A stretch of 64,000 nucleotides of DNA from Methylobacterium durans (GCF_003173715.1 NZ_CP029550.1:4449501-4513500); one strand, 5' to 3'; numbered from the stretch's first letter, positions 29,359-38,989 are shown. Notes: generated from the sequence alone by a model not told the origin. Numbers and translations are program-made.

Positions 29359-31160
29359 ATGAGAGCGGTCCATCTTCTCGCACTCGGTGCTGGCATGGCG
29401 GCTGCGGCGCCTGCCATCGCCAACGAAAACCTGATCAAAGAAATCAACAATCCTGCCCAGCAGGTGCTTCAGACGGTTGACTACGCCAACACCCGTTATT
29501 CGAAGCTCGACCAGGTCAACGCCGGCAACGTCAAGAACCTCCAGGTCGCCTGGACCTTCTCGACCGGCGTGCTGCGCGGCCACGAGGGCTCCCCGCTCGT
29601 CGTCGGCAACATGATGTACGTGCACACCCCGTTCCCGAACATCGTCTACGCCCTCGACCTCGACCACGACGCCAAGATCGCCTGGAAGTACGAGCCCAAG
29701 CAGGACCCGTCCGTGATCCCGGTCATGTGCTGTGACACGGTCAACCGCGGCCTGGCCTACGCCGACGGCGCCATCCTGCTGCACCAGGCCGACACGACGC
29801 TGGTGTCGCTCGACGCCAAGACCGGAAAGGTCAACTGGTCGGTCGTCAACGGCGACCCGAAGAAGGGCGAGACCAACACCGCGACCGTTCTGCCGGTCAA
29901 GGACAAGGTCATCGTCGGCATCTCGGGCGGCGAGTTCGGCGTGAACTGCCACGTCACCGCCTACGATCTCAAGTCCGGCAAGAAGGTGTGGCGCGGCCAC
30001 TCCCAGGGCCCGGACGCCGACATGATCATGGATCCCGAGAAGACCACCTCGCTCGGCAAGCCGGTCGGCAAGGATTCCTCGCTGAAGACCTGGGAAGGCG
30101 ATCAGTGGAAGACCGGCGGCGGCTGCACCTGGGGCTGGTTCTCCTACGACCCGAAGCTCGACCTGATGTATTACGGCTCGGGCAACCCCTCGACCTGGAA
30201 CCCGAAGCAGCGTCCGGGCGACAACAAGTGGTCCATGACCATCTGGGCGCGTAACCCGGATACCGGCATGGTCAAGTGGGTCTACCAGATGACCCCGCAC
30301 GACGAGTGGGACTACGACGGCATCAACGAGATGATCCTCTCCGACCAGAAGGTCGGCGACAAAGAGCGTCCGCTGCTGACCCACTTCGACCGCAACGGCT
30401 TCGGCTACACCCTCGATCGCGCGACCGGCGAGCTTCTCGTCGCCGAGAAGTACGATCCGGTGGTGAACTGGGCCACCAAGGTCGACATGGAGAAGGGTTC
30501 GAAGACCTACGGCCGTCCGCTGGTCGTGTCGAAGTACTCGACCGAGCAGAACGGCGAGGACGTGAACTCGAAGGGCATCTGCCCGGCCGCCCTCGGCTCG
30601 AAGGATCAGCAGCCCGCTGCCTACTCGCCGAAGACGCAGCTCTTCTACGTTCCCACCAACCACGTCTGCATGGATTACGAGCCCTTCAAGGTGTCCTACA
30701 CCCGGGCCAGCCCTATGTCGGCGCGACCCTGTCGATGTACCCCGCCCCGAACTCGCACGGCGGCATGGGTAACTTCATCGCCTGGGACGGCGTGGCGGGT
30801 AAGATCAAGTGGTCGAACCCCGAGCAGTTCTCGGTGTGGTCGGGCGCGCTCGCCACCGCCGGTGACGTGGTCTTCTACGGCACGCTGGAAGGCTACCTGA
30901 AGGCGGTCGACTCGAAGTCGGGCAAGGAACTGTACAAGTTCAAGACCCCGTCGGGCATCATCGGCAACGTGATGACCTACCAGCACAAGGGCAAGCAGTA
31001 CATCGGCGTCCTGTCGGGCGTCGGCGGCTGGGCCGGCATCGGCCTCGCGGCCGGCCTGACCGACCCGAATGCCGGTCTCGGCGCGGTCGGCGGCTACGCC
31101 GCCCTGTCGAACTACACCAACCTCGGCGGTCAGCTGACCGTCTTCACGCTGCCGAACTAA
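29359..31160 (+). pseudogene. xoxF: Lanthanide-dependent methanol dehydrogenase XoxF, broken by one frameshift (probably a sequencing error)
   Basis: Periplasmic PQQ enzyme oxidising methanol, about 601 aa when repaired. Signal peptide residues 1-21 ([14 protein letters not shown]). The vicinal disulfide is Cys124-Cys125 ([10 protein letters not shown]). The catalytic Asp is residue 318, and Asp320 two residues later (DEWDYDG) is the extra lanthanide ligand that separates XoxF from calcium MxaF, which has Ala there. W-motifs and the end [15 protein letters not shown] are intact. The first frame is good to about residue 446, then turns to nonsense; the good sequence resumes as [14 protein letters not shown] in another frame. 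One extra C or G at 30701-30706 restores it. Start ATG has GGAGG upstream. Followed by xoxG and xoxJ. Confidence 0.93.
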
Positions 31161-31189
31161 TCGGTCGCAGAGGAACCGCACGAAAGGGG

Positions 31190-31215
31190 TGCCGGCGCGG
31201 GTTTCCGCGCCGGCA
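31190..31215 (+). terminator. Hairpin between xoxF and xoxG
   Basis: An 11-bp GC-rich stem (TGCCGGCGCGG / CCGCGCCGGCA) with a 4-base loop, 29 bp after the xoxF stop. There is no strong T run. It could stabilise the xoxF message or partly stop transcription so that xoxF exceeds xoxGJ. Confidence 0.5.
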
Positions 31216-31300
31216 TCCTTATGATTTAGATGTCTTGTAAGAAGGAAGAGCGGCCGGGCATCCAACCGGTCCGGCCGGGTGTCTCAGGGAGAAACGTCTC

Positions 31301-31921
31301 TTGCATTACCTCAGCAATACCATCCTGCGGCCCGCCGTGGCTGCCCTCGCCCTAGTGACCGTCGCCGTGGTCGCCGTACATGCTGAGGATGCCAAGCCCG
31401 CCGCCAACGCTCCTGCCGATCCTGCCCTCGCCAACTCCCTGAATCCAAACGACAAGGAGAAGGACGAGAAGCTGCTGGCCCGCGACGCCGCCGTGAAGGT
31501 GGACGACGGCAAGTACCTCGACAGCATGGGCCACCCGACCTTCCGGGTCACCAACGAGGGCAAGAAAGTCGACTGGTACCTGTATTCCGGATACCGCCGC
31601 TATCACGCGGAGTGCCACGTCTGCCACGGCCCGGACGCCATGGGCTCGACCTACGCGCCCGCCCTCAAGGACTCACTGAAGCGCCTCTCCTACGAGGAGT
31701 TCATCGGCATCCTCGCCGGCGGCAAGCGCGACACCGAGGCGGGCCAGGAGAAGGTCATGCCGGCCTTCGGCGATAACAAGAACGTGATGTGCTACGCCGA
31801 CGACCTCTACGTCTACCTGAAGGCCCGCGCCGCGGGCGCCTGGGGCCGCGCCCGTCCGGGCGAGAAGGAAGAGAAGCCCGAGGCCGTCAAGACGACCGAG
31901 AAGGAGTGCCTGGGCGGCTGA
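31301..31921 (+). CDS. xoxG: Cytochrome c XoxG, electron acceptor of XoxF
   Basis: Class I periplasmic c-type cytochrome, 206 aa from a TTG start with a GGGAG upstream. Signal peptide 1-28 (ending VHA-ED). One haem-binding motif, CHVCH at residues 105-109, lies in YHAECHVCHGPDAMGSTYAP. The distal Met is probably in EKVMPAFG. The C-terminus is Lys/Glu-rich with a last Cys (KECLGG). It takes electrons from the PQQ of XoxF. Its stop overlaps the xoxJ ATG by one base (TGATG). Confidence 0.93.
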   Translation: MHYLSNTILRPAVAALALVTVAVVAVHAEDAKPAANAPADPALANSLNPNDKEKDEKLLARDAAVKVDDGKYLDSMGHPTFRVTNEGKKVDWYLYSGYRRYHAECHVCHGPDAMGSTYAPALKDSLKRLSYEEFIGILAGGKRDTEAGQEKVMPAFGDNKNVMCYADDLYVYLKARAAGAWGRARPGEKEEKPEAVKTTEKECLGG

Positions 31922-32775
31922 TGTCCCGCTCACGCACGCTTCTCGCTGCGACGTTCGCGCTCCTGCTGATCCCGGCAGGAGCGCGGCACGCCACCGCGCA
32001 GCACCTGCCCGACCTCGTCACGACGGATGTGCTGCGCGTCTGCGGCGACCCGGGCAACATGCCGTTCTCCCAGCGCAAGGAGGACGGATTCGAGAACAAG
32101 ATCGCCGCGATCGTCGCGGACGAACTCAAGGTGAAGGTCCGCTATTACTGGCTGACGCAGGGGCCGGGCTTCGTCCGGAACACCCTCGGCACCGGCCTGT
32201 GCGACCTCATCATCGGCTCCGCCTCCGGCGCCGAGCTCGTGCAGAACACCAACCCCTATTACCGCTCGGCCTACACGCTGGTCTCGCGCAAGGGCGACCT
32301 CACGGGCGTGACGCGCCTCGACGACCCGCAGCTCAAGGGCAAGTCGATCGGCGTGATCGCCGGCACGCCGCCGGTGAGCCGGATGGGGGAGCTCGGCCTC
32401 GTCAGCGCGATGAAGGCCTACGCGCCCTACCAGCTCGATCCCGGGCGCAAGAACCAGACGGTCGCGGCCGAGATCATCGCGGACCTCGCCGAGAAGAAGC
32501 TCGACGCCGCCGTCCTGTGGGGTCCGGCGGCCGGATGGCTCGCCAAGCAGAGCGGCGTCGAGATGGACGTGGTGCCGCTGCTGCAGGAGCCCGACCGTCC
32601 GGCGCTCATCTTCCGCATCTCGATGGGGGTGCGGCACGAGGAGAACGACTGGAAGCGGAGCCTCAACACCATCCTGCGCAAGCGCCGGGCCGACATCGAG
32701 CAGGTGCTGCGCGACTATCACGTGCCCCTCCTGCAGGAGGAGGAGAACAAGCTCCTCCAGCCGGAGAAGAACTGA
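31921..32775 (+). CDS. xoxJ: XoxJ periplasmic solute-binding-like protein
   Basis: A 284-residue exported protein with a signal peptide (1-26, ending ATAQ). The fold is a type 2 periplasmic binding protein: VLRVCGDPGNMPFSQRKEDGFENKIAAIV, then GSASGAELVQNTNPYYRSAY, then GKSIGVIAGTPPV. It is always next to xoxF and xoxG in methylobacteria. It is thought to help mature or activate XoxF, as MxaJ does for MxaF; no small-molecule ligand is established. The start ATG overlaps the xoxG stop. Confidence 0.92.
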   Translation: MSRSRTLLAATFALLLIPAGARHATAQHLPDLVTTDVLRVCGDPGNMPFSQRKEDGFENKIAAIVADELKVKVRYYWLTQGPGFVRNTLGTGLCDLIIGSASGAELVQNTNPYYRSAYTLVSRKGDLTGVTRLDDPQLKGKSIGVIAGTPPVSRMGELGLVSAMKAYAPYQLDPGRKNQTVAAEIIADLAEKKLDAAVLWGPAAGWLAKQSGVEMDVVPLLQEPDRPALIFRISMGVRHEENDWKRSLNTILRKRRADIEQVLRDYHVPLLQEEENKLLQPEKN

Positions 32776-32783
32776 AGGACGGG

Positions 32784-32808
32784 AGGGCCGGAACCGTGTT
32801 CCGGCCCT
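32784..32808. terminator. Hairpin between convergent xoxJ and folK
   Basis: A 10-bp stem (AGGGCCGGAA / TTCCGGCCCT) with a 5-base loop, 9 bp after the xoxJ stop and 19 bp from the folK stop. Likely a shared terminator for both directions. Confidence 0.6.
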
Positions 32809-32826
32809 TCGCACATCCGGCTCCGG

Positions 32827-33303
32827 TCAGACCCGATCGATTCCGGTCGCGTCGAGCTTCGCCAGCGCCTCGGCCACCGTCTCCCCGCCGATGACGAGGT
32901 CGGGTGCGATCTCGGCGAGCGGCACGAGCACGAAGGCGCGCTCGCGGACGTAGCGATGCGGCAGGACGAGGCGCTCGTCCGAGACCTCGGCGCCCGCGTA
33001 GGACAGGACGTCGATGTCGATGACGCGCGGCCCCCAGCGGCGTTCGCGCACCCGCCCGAGCGTGGCCTCGGTGGCGAGGCAGGCCTCCAGCAGGTCGTGC
33101 GGGCTCAGGTCGGTCTCGATGCCGATCGCAGCATTGAGGAACCAGTCCTGGTCGGTGTCGCCCCAGGGCGGCGTGCGGTAATCCCCGGAGCGCGCCGTGA
33201 TCCGGATGCCGGGCCGCGCGCGCAGGCCCTCGACGGCGGCGGCGAGGTTTTCCGCCTTGTCACCGATATTGCTACCGAGCCCGAGATAGGCCTGATGGTT
33301 CAT
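32827..33303 (-). CDS. folK: 2-amino-4-hydroxy-6-hydroxymethyldihydropteridine pyrophosphokinase
   Basis: HPPK of folate synthesis, 158 aa. The start AYLGLGSNIGDKAENLAAA, the middle YRTPPWG and DQDWFLNAA, and the signature RRWGPRVIDIDVL followed by LVLPHRYVRERAFVLVPL are all present. The ATG at 33303 overlaps the end of folB by 4 bp. Last gene of a folP-folB-folK operon and convergent to xoxJ. Confidence 0.95.
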   Translation of the reverse strand: MNHQAYLGLGSNIGDKAENLAAAVEGLRARPGIRITARSGDYRTPPWGDTDQDWFLNAAIGIETDLSPHDLLEACLATEATLGRVRERRWGPRVIDIDVLSYAGAEVSDERLVLPHRYVRERAFVLVPLAEIAPDLVIGGETVAEALAKLDATGIDRV

Positions 33304-33671
33304 GGAACCGCCCTTGCGCGGGTGATCTCGATGCTGACGCCGTCGATCACCGCGGGCACCGGCGCGCTCGGCTTGTCGACCCGCACCGTGATCGACTGGA
33401 GACGCGAGAAGCGGCCGAGGCACGCCTCGGCGATCGCCTCGGCCAGCGCCTCGATCAGGGCGAAGCGCCGTCCCGTCGCGATCCCGACCGCGATCTCGGT
33501 GAGGTCCGCGTAGCTGACGGTCTGGTCGACCGCGTCCGAGCGGCCGGCGGCACCGAGTTCGAGGCCGGCATCAAGGGAGATGTAGAAGCGCTGCCCGAGC
33601 CGCGCCTCCTCCTCCAGCAGGCCGTGATAGGCGTAGACCGCGATGCGGTGGACGAGGATGCGGTCCGCCAT
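33300..33671 (-). CDS. folB: Dihydroneopterin aldolase
   Basis: Splits dihydroneopterin to hydroxymethyldihydropterin. 123 aa, normal. Visible are IAVYAYHGLLEEEARLGQRFYISL and the substrate region SYADLTEI, then FALIEALAEAIAEACL. Its ATG shares one base with the folP stop (TGATG) and its stop overlaps the folK ATG by 4 bp, so the three folate genes are tightly coupled. Confidence 0.94.
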   Translation of the reverse strand: MADRILVHRIAVYAYHGLLEEEARLGQRFYISLDAGLELGAAGRSDAVDQTVSYADLTEIAVGIATGRRFALIEALAEAIAEACLGRFSRLQSITVRVDKPSAPVPAVIDGVSIEITRARAVP

Positions 33672-34510
33672 CAGGTCCGGTCCGGCCGCATCACCGCGTC
33701 GACCACCCGCATCGCGTCGATATGGGCTGCCACGTCGTGCACCCGGACGATGTCGGCCCCGAGGGTGCCGGCGAGGACATGCGCCGCGATCGAGCCGTGC
33801 AGCCGGTCGACCGGTCGCGTCTCGCGGTCGTGCAGCCGCCCGAGGAGCGATTTGCGCGAGACGCCGACGAGAAGCGGGAAGCCGAGCGCCCGGATCTCGG
33901 GCAGGCGCCGCAGGGCTTCGAGATGCTGCTCCCAGCTCTTGCCGAAGCCGATGCCCGGATCGAGCACGATGTCGGCGTCCGGGATGCCGGCGCGGCGGGC
34001 GATGTCGAGGGAGCGCTCGAAGAAGCGGCGCATGTCGTCGACGATGTCGAGGCCGGGGTCGATCGTCTCGCGGTTGTGCATGGCGATGACGGGCGCGCCG
34101 TGCGTGGCCGCGACGCGGGCGATGTCGGGTTCCCGCTGAAGGCCCCAGACGTCGTTGACGATCCGGGCGCCGGCCCGCAGCGCGACCTCGGCGGTTGAGG
34201 CCTTGTAGGTGTCGATCGAGATCGGGACCGGGAGGCGGGCGGCGAGCGCCCGGATCACGGGCAGGACGCGACCCTGCTCCTCCTCGGCCGGGACGGGCGA
34301 GTGGCCCGGCCGGGTCGATTCGCCGCCGATGTCGACGAGGGCGGCCCCGTCCGCGACCAGGGTTTCGGCCTGCGCACGCGCCGCGGCCTCACCGAGGAAG
34401 AGGCCGCCATCCGAGAACGAGTCCGGGGTGACGTTGAGGATGCCCATCACGAGCGTCTGCCGGCCGAGGCCGGGCAGCAGGCGGGCGAGGGTGGAGGGTG
34501 TGTCGCTCAC
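33671..34510 (-). CDS. folP: Dihydropteroate synthase
   Basis: Joins hydroxymethyldihydropterin pyrophosphate and p-aminobenzoate. 279 aa from a GTG at 34510 (VSDTPSTLARLLPG); the frame is open further upstream but without family-like sequence. The signatures VMGILNVTPDSFSDGG and ALVDIGGESTRPG, and the PISIDTYKASTAEVALRAGARIVNDVWG block, are intact. The late VHDVAAHIDAMRVVDAVM is typical. First gene of the folate operon. A second, distant DHPS-like protein (59416-61008) belongs to the H4MPT set, not to folate. Confidence 0.94.
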   Translation of the reverse strand: MSDTPSTLARLLPGLGRQTLVMGILNVTPDSFSDGGLFLGEAAARAQAETLVADGAALVDIGGESTRPGHSPVPAEEEQGRVLPVIRALAARLPVPISIDTYKASTAEVALRAGARIVNDVWGLQREPDIARVAATHGAPVIAMHNRETIDPGLDIVDDMRRFFERSLDIARRAGIPDADIVLDPGIGFGKSWEQHLEALRRLPEIRALGFPLLVGVSRKSLLGRLHDRETRPVDRLHGSIAAHVLAGTLGADIVRVHDVAAHIDAMRVVDAVMRPDRT

Positions 34511-34650
34511 GGAAAACGCGCAAGGCCCTGCGGGCGGGGCGTCGCGGCCCCGGAAGGGCCCGGGTTTGGACGAAAGCGGGCGGGGAGGCAACGGGGGCAG
34601 GCGCCGGTGGAGGCTGCCCACCCCCGAGGCGGAGGAGGATATCGCCCGGC

Positions 34651-35019
34651 TCAGCCGCGGAAGCAGCGGATCTCCGCCTCGGCCTGGGCGCGGCGAAGAT
34701 CCGCGACCTTGTCGTCGAACATCTTGGTCGAGCGGAACTCGTTCGAGCGCTGGCCGATGCCCTGGCGCATGGAGAGGATCGTGCTCGCCTGCACGTACTT
34801 GTCGTAGGGCAGAATCGAGGCGAGGGCGTCGAGGGAGCAGGAGCAGCGCTGCAGCGCCTCTCGGGTCTGCCCGTTCGCCGCCATGCACCCGAACACGTAA
34901 TCGACGCGCGCCTCGGTCGGATAGTCGTTCTCGAGGTCCGGCGCCGCGAGCCCGGGCCCGACGAGGGACGCGAGCACGAGCCCCGCGAGCGCGCCGCGCT
35001 CAGCCAGCCTTCTGATCAT
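34651..35019 (-). CDS. Small exported protein downstream of the pqq genes
   Basis: A 122-residue protein with a signal peptide (1-25, ending LA-AP). The mature part has FGCMAANGQ, RCSCSLDALASILPYDKY and a last Cys in IRCFRG, so four cysteines in a spacing reminiscent of the exported protein at 6396-6758. It overlaps the preceding gene by 20 bp. Position at the end of the pqq operon suggests a link to PQQ or methanol oxidation, but no function is known to me. Confidence 0.7.
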   Translation of the reverse strand: MIRRLAERGALAGLVLASLVGPGLAAPDLENDYPTEARVDYVFGCMAANGQTREALQRCSCSLDALASILPYDKYVQASTILSMRQGIGQRSNEFRSTKMFDDKVADLRRAQAEAEIRCFRG

Positions 35020-35710
35020 AGCTCAACCGTTCCTCGAGGAGTTCGCCGCCCTCGGCGTTCTTGGACTGGGCCTCGATCGAGACCAGCTCGCCCGGCACGG
35101 CGGGCGAGGTGACGAAGGTGTAGGTCATGTTGGCCATGCCGCGCATCCGTTCGGCGAGCTTGTCGCCCTCGAAGGGCTTGGTCTCGACGCGCCAAGCGTC
35201 GACGTCCTTGCCCTGATAGGTGACCTTCGTCGGGGTGACCGTCGCGCCGTCGCGCAGGCCCTTGCGGATCGCGTTCTTGAGGTAGCGCGGGTTCGCCTCC
35301 AGCACCTTGGCGAGCGCCATCAGGTGGTGCTCCAGGAAGAGCGTCATCACGGGATTGCCCGGCATGTCCTCGAAGGGACCGGCCGGAAAGCGGTTCTGGC
35401 CCGAGAACATCTCGACGCGGATGGTGCGGTCGTCGGCGCCCTTGCCCGGCTCGAGCTTCAGCTTGATCGTGTCGTTGAGCGGCGGCCCGAACGGACCCTT
35501 CGCGATGCCGGAGCGACGGAGGTAATCGTAGGTGAGCGTCGTGCCGGGCGTGGTGTTCCGCATCTGCGGCTGCTCGAAGAGCAGGTCGGCGGCGGCCGGG
35601 GGGCCTCCCGCCTTGACCGTCCCGGCAGCGGGCGCCTCGGACGGCGCGGTCTGCGCGAGCACCGGCGCGGCGAGCAGGACGAGACAGGCCGCAATCGTCA
35701 GAATCCTCAC
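35000..35710 (-). CDS. Exported protein co-encoded with pqqE
   Basis: A 236-residue protein from a GTG that overlaps the pqqE stop by 4 bp (GTGA). Signal peptide 1-19 (ending VLA-QT). After a Pro/Ala linker comes a likely beta-rich domain ([17 protein letters not shown], then [19 protein letters not shown], then [19 protein letters not shown], then [20 protein letters not shown]). The layout is like LolA/LppX or DUF3108-type lipid carriers, but I cannot assert membership. Coupling to pqqE suggests a role with PQQ export, delivery or the dehydrogenases. Confidence 0.7.
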   Translation of the reverse strand: MRILTIAACLVLLAAPVLAQTAPSEAPAAGTVKAGGPPAAADLLFEQPQMRNTTPGTTLTYDYLRRSGIAKGPFGPPLNDTIKLKLEPGKGADDRTIRVEMFSGQNRFPAGPFEDMPGNPVMTLFLEHHLMALAKVLEANPRYLKNAIRKGLRDGATVTPTKVTYQGKDVDAWRVETKPFEGDKLAERMRGMANMTYTFVTSPAVPGELVSIEAQSKNAEGGELLEERLSYDQKAG

Positions 35711-36852
35711 AGCTTCGCTTCCTCCTTCAGCGGCGACCGGACGTTGCTGCCGATCGTCCGATAGACGTAGTCCGGCGGGTTCTCCGCCGCCTCCTCCGCC
35801 GCCAGTGCCCGCACCTTGGCGTGCAGCGGCGAGAGCGAGCAGGCCGGGTCGGTGGCCGCCGCGTCGCCCGCCAGCGCGAGCGCCTGGCAGCGGCAGCCAC
35901 CCCAATCCTTCTCCCGGCGATCGCAGGAGCGGCAGGGCTCCTGCATCCACTTGGTGCCGCGATAGGCGGTGAAGGCGGGGGAGTTCGCCCAGATGTCGCC
36001 CAGCGAATGCTCCGTCACGTACCAGAACTCAAGCTGCGAAATCGTCTCGGCCGCGTGGCAGGGCAGCACTTTCCCCTGCGGCGTGACGTTCATCAGCTTG
36101 CGCCCCCAGCCGCCGGCGCAGGCCTTGGGGTATTTCGCGTAGTAATCCGGCACCACGAGGTCGATCACGAGCTGGCCCTTCAGCCGCTCGCGCGCCGCCT
36201 CGACGATGCGGATCGAGGCGTCGACGTCGGCCTTGTTCGGCATCAGGGAGGCGCGGTTCACGTAGGCCCAGCCGTAATACTGGGTGTGGGCCACTTCGAG
36301 CCGCTTGGCGCCGAGCTTCACCGCGAGGTCGATGAAGCCCTCGACCTCGTGGATGTTGCCGCGGTGGATGACCGAGTTCAGGGTCAGCGGCAGGCCGAGC
36401 GCGGTCACCTTCTCGGCAAAGAGCATCTTCTGCGGCTGCGCGTTCTTGAGGCCGCCGATCTTCTCGGCGTTCTGCGCGTCGACGCCCTGGACCGAGAGCT
36501 GCACGTGATCGAGCCCGACGTCGTAGAGGGCCTGCAGCTTGTCGAGCGCCCCGCCGACGCCCGAGGTGATCAGGTTCGAGTAGAGGCCGAGCTTCGCGCA
36601 GGTCTCGGTGATCTCGACGATGTCGTTGCGGGCCGTCGGCTCGCCGCCGGAGAGGTGGACATGGAGCACGCCGAGCGCGGCCGCCTCCGTCAGCACCCGC
36701 TGCCAGGTCTCGGTATCAAGCTCGCGCGAGCGGCGATCGAGTTCCAGAGGGTTCGAGCAGTAGGGGCAGCGCAGGGGACAGCGGTGGGTCAGCTCGGCCA
36801 AGAGCCCGACCGGGGCAGGGACCGCTTGGCGGCTCGGCGTGATCGCGTTCAT
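35707..36852 (-). CDS. pqqE: PQQ biosynthesis radical SAM enzyme PqqE
   Basis: Forms the Glu-Tyr carbon-carbon bond in the PqqA peptide. 381 aa. The radical SAM cluster motif is CPLRCPYC (CX3CX2C) in [20 protein letters not shown], followed by [14 protein letters not shown]. The SPASM region holds the auxiliary cluster cysteines (CHAAE, then [18 protein letters not shown], then DPACSLSP). The start ATG overlaps the pqqC/D stop by 4 bp. Works with the PqqD part of the preceding fusion, which presents PqqA. Confidence 0.96.
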   Translation of the reverse strand: MNAITPSRQAVPAPVGLLAELTHRCPLRCPYCSNPLELDRRSRELDTETWQRVLTEAAALGVLHVHLSGGEPTARNDIVEITETCAKLGLYSNLITSGVGGALDKLQALYDVGLDHVQLSVQGVDAQNAEKIGGLKNAQPQKMLFAEKVTALGLPLTLNSVIHRGNIHEVEGFIDLAVKLGAKRLEVAHTQYYGWAYVNRASLMPNKADVDASIRIVEAARERLKGQLVIDLVVPDYYAKYPKACAGGWGRKLMNVTPQGKVLPCHAAETISQLEFWYVTEHSLGDIWANSPAFTAYRGTKWMQEPCRSCDRREKDWGGCRCQALALAGDAAATDPACSLSPLHAKVRALAAEEAAENPPDYVYRTIGSNVRSPLKEEAKL

Positions 36853-37931
36853 CGCTCCAGCACCCTCTTGGTCGCGAGGTCGTTGAGCATCACCAGAATG
36901 TCGGCCTCGATCAGCTTCGGGTCGGCGGCGTAGGTCTCGCCGAGCTTGACCGCGATGTCGGTGACCGTGCGGCTGCCGTCGACGAGGCTGAGGACGGCGA
37001 CCGCGTTGTCGTCGAGATCGAAGGTCCGCTCGGGCGCGAGCAGGACGTGCTTCTGGCGCGTCTCGTCGAAGCGCAGACGTACGCCACGGGGCAGGCGCGG
37101 AACGTCGCCGGCCTCGACCTTGCCGGTGCCGGCGGCCCGCGTCACGGCCAGCTCGGCCACCAGCCCCTCGCCGGGGCGCCACGCATCCGGCGGCACCATG
37201 CCGGGCGCCACGTAGGCGAAGTAGAGGGCGTCGAGCTGCGTCCAGAGGACGTTGCACTTGAAGGTCAGCGCCGCCATCGCCTGCCGCTGCAGGGCCGGGG
37301 TGGTGGCGTGCTGCTTCACGTAGTCGAGGGCGAAGTCGGCGTCGCGCGGGGCCTGGGTGAGGCGCTTGTCGAAATAGGCGAGCGTGTCCTTCGTGATGAA
37401 GTCGTAGTTCTTCAGCATGCCGGCGACGCGCTCGGAGATGATCGTCGGCGAGAACATCTCGGTGAGCGAGGAGGCGATCGCCTCGAGGAGCGAGCGCTCG
37501 GAGACGAAATGCACGTAGGCATCGACCGAGAAGCGGGTCGCCGAGAGGATGCCCTTGGTGGAGAGCACGTATTCGCGCCCGAAGCCGACGCCCTCGGCGA
37601 GCTTCAGCCAGCGCTCGATGCCGCCGTCGCCCGGATGGTCACCGTCGTGATCGACGATGCGCTGGCGCCAGACCCGGCGCAGCGACGCGTCGGTCATGCG
37701 GGCGAGGACGGCCGCGTCCTTCACCGGGATCATCGCCTGGTAATAGTAGCGGTTCAGCGCCCAGGCCCGGACCTGATCCTTGTTCAACTTGCCATCGTGA
37801 AGAAGGCGATGGAACGGGTGCAGGTTGTGGTAGCGCCGGGCACCGATGTCGCGGAGCGCCGCCTCCAGCTCCTCGGGGCTGAGCAGCCGCTGGGTCTCGT
37901 CGGCAGCGGGGGTCGGGAAGGCTGCGGTCAT
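36849..37931 (-). CDS. pqqCD: Fused PqqC/PqqD
   Basis: 360 aa. Residues about 15-250 are PqqC, the oxygen-dependent last step of PQQ formation ([59 protein letters not shown]). Residues about 270-360 are PqqD, the PqqA chaperone ([25 protein letters not shown], then ALSLVDG-like and [15 protein letters not shown]). In most bacteria these are separate; the fusion is characteristic of Methylobacterium. ATG at 37931. A 158-bp space with a short AT-rich part separates it from pqqB. Confidence 0.95.
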   Translation of the reverse strand: MTAAFPTPAADETQRLLSPEELEAALRDIGARRYHNLHPFHRLLHDGKLNKDQVRAWALNRYYYQAMIPVKDAAVLARMTDASLRRVWRQRIVDHDGDHPGDGGIERWLKLAEGVGFGREYVLSTKGILSATRFSVDAYVHFVSERSLLEAIASSLTEMFSPTIISERVAGMLKNYDFITKDTLAYFDKRLTQAPRDADFALDYVKQHATTPALQRQAMAALTFKCNVLWTQLDALYFAYVAPGMVPPDAWRPGEGLVAELAVTRAAGTGKVEAGDVPRLPRGVRLRFDETRQKHVLLAPERTFDLDDNAVAVLSLVDGSRTVTDIAVKLGETYAADPKLIEADILVMLNDLATKRVLER

Positions 37932-38089
37932 GGCGTGTCCAAGCGTCCGTCTTCGAGTCGCGTTTCCTGGAACGGTTTTTAGATGGGGCGGGGCGAGCCG
38001 ATGAGCCACCGCCTCATCCGCGCGATTATATCGCGTCCAATATAAACCCGATGCACTAAACTTCCAATCCGGCCCCGGGCCGGAGGCGG

Positions 38090-38989
38090 TCAGAGCGTCA
38101 GGGACAGCCCGTCATGGCCCACCGTCCAGCCGGCGGATTCGACGTCTGCGCGCTCGGGCGAGCCCTCGACCAGGACCGGGTTGGTGTTGTTGATGTGCAC
38201 GAACAGGCGCCGGCCGATGCTCACGTCGGCGAGCGCCTCGACCGAGCCGTTCTCGCCCCGCATCGGCACGTGGCCCATCCGCCAGCCCGTCTTGGTGCCG
38301 ACGCCGGCCCGGATCATGTCGTCGTCGTGCAGCACGGTGCCGTCGAACAGGAGCGCGTCGACGCCCGAGATGCGCGCCTTCAGCGCCTCGGTGACGCGGG
38401 CGCAACCCGGGATGTAGGCGAGGCGCCGGCCCCCCGCCTCGATCATGGCGCCGACCGTGGTCTCGGTCTCGGCCCCGATCTGAAGGCTCTCGTCCTCCAG
38501 CCAGAGCGGCACCTTGCCGGGCACGGCGAAGAGGGTGACGGAGAGGCCCGGCACGGGCTCGAAGGTCTCGTCGAGGGAGATCGCCCTGCGCGCGACGGTT
38601 TCGGCCGCCATCACGTCGAAGACGCGGTTGTCGTTGACCGAGCCGAGGATGCCCTGCGTGCCATAGAGGGTGAAAGGCTGGCCCTCGCGCAGGGTCAGCA
38701 GGCCGGCCACGTGATCGACGTCGCCGTTCGTAAGCAGGACGGCGCGGATCGGCGAGTGGCGCAGGCCCTCGCGCGGGTGCAGCACGGGATTGTCAAAGAG
38801 TTGCTGCCGGATGTCCGGCGAGGCGTTCACCAGGAGCCAGTTATCGCCGTCCGGAGAGACCGCGATGCTCGACTGGGTGCGCGGCCTGACGCGCTCCGGC
38901 TCGCTTCGCGCGAGCGTGCAGATCGGGCAGCGGCAATTCCACTGCGGAAGCCCGCCACCGGCAGCCGAACCGAGGATCACGACACGCAT
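38090..38989 (-). CDS. pqqB: PQQ biosynthesis protein PqqB
   Basis: Metallo-beta-lactamase-fold protein, an iron-dependent hydroxylase of the Glu-Tyr intermediate in current models. 299 aa. MRVVILGSAAGGGLPQWNCRCPICTLAR at the N-terminus, NGDVDHVAGLLTLREGQPF in the metal region, and LFVHINNTNPVL late are all family typical. It follows pqqA by 45 bp on the same strand. Confidence 0.95.
   Translation of the reverse strand: MRVVILGSAAGGGLPQWNCRCPICTLARSEPERVRPRTQSSIAVSPDGDNWLLVNASPDIRQQLFDNPVLHPREGLRHSPIRAVLLTNGDVDHVAGLLTLREGQPFTLYGTQGILGSVNDNRVFDVMAAETVARRAISLDETFEPVPGLSVTLFAVPGKVPLWLEDESLQIGAETETTVGAMIEAGGRRLAYIPGCARVTEALKARISGVDALLFDGTVLHDDDMIRAGVGTKTGWRMGHVPMRGENGSVEALADVSIGRRLFVHINNTNPVLVEGSPERADVESAGWTVGHDGLSLTL

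Noticed and set aside
29359..31160. Calling the dehydrogenase MxaF
   Set aside because: The Asp two residues after the catalytic Asp and the xoxG/xoxJ neighbours indicate XoxF. No mxaI, mxaG or mxaJ type genes follow.
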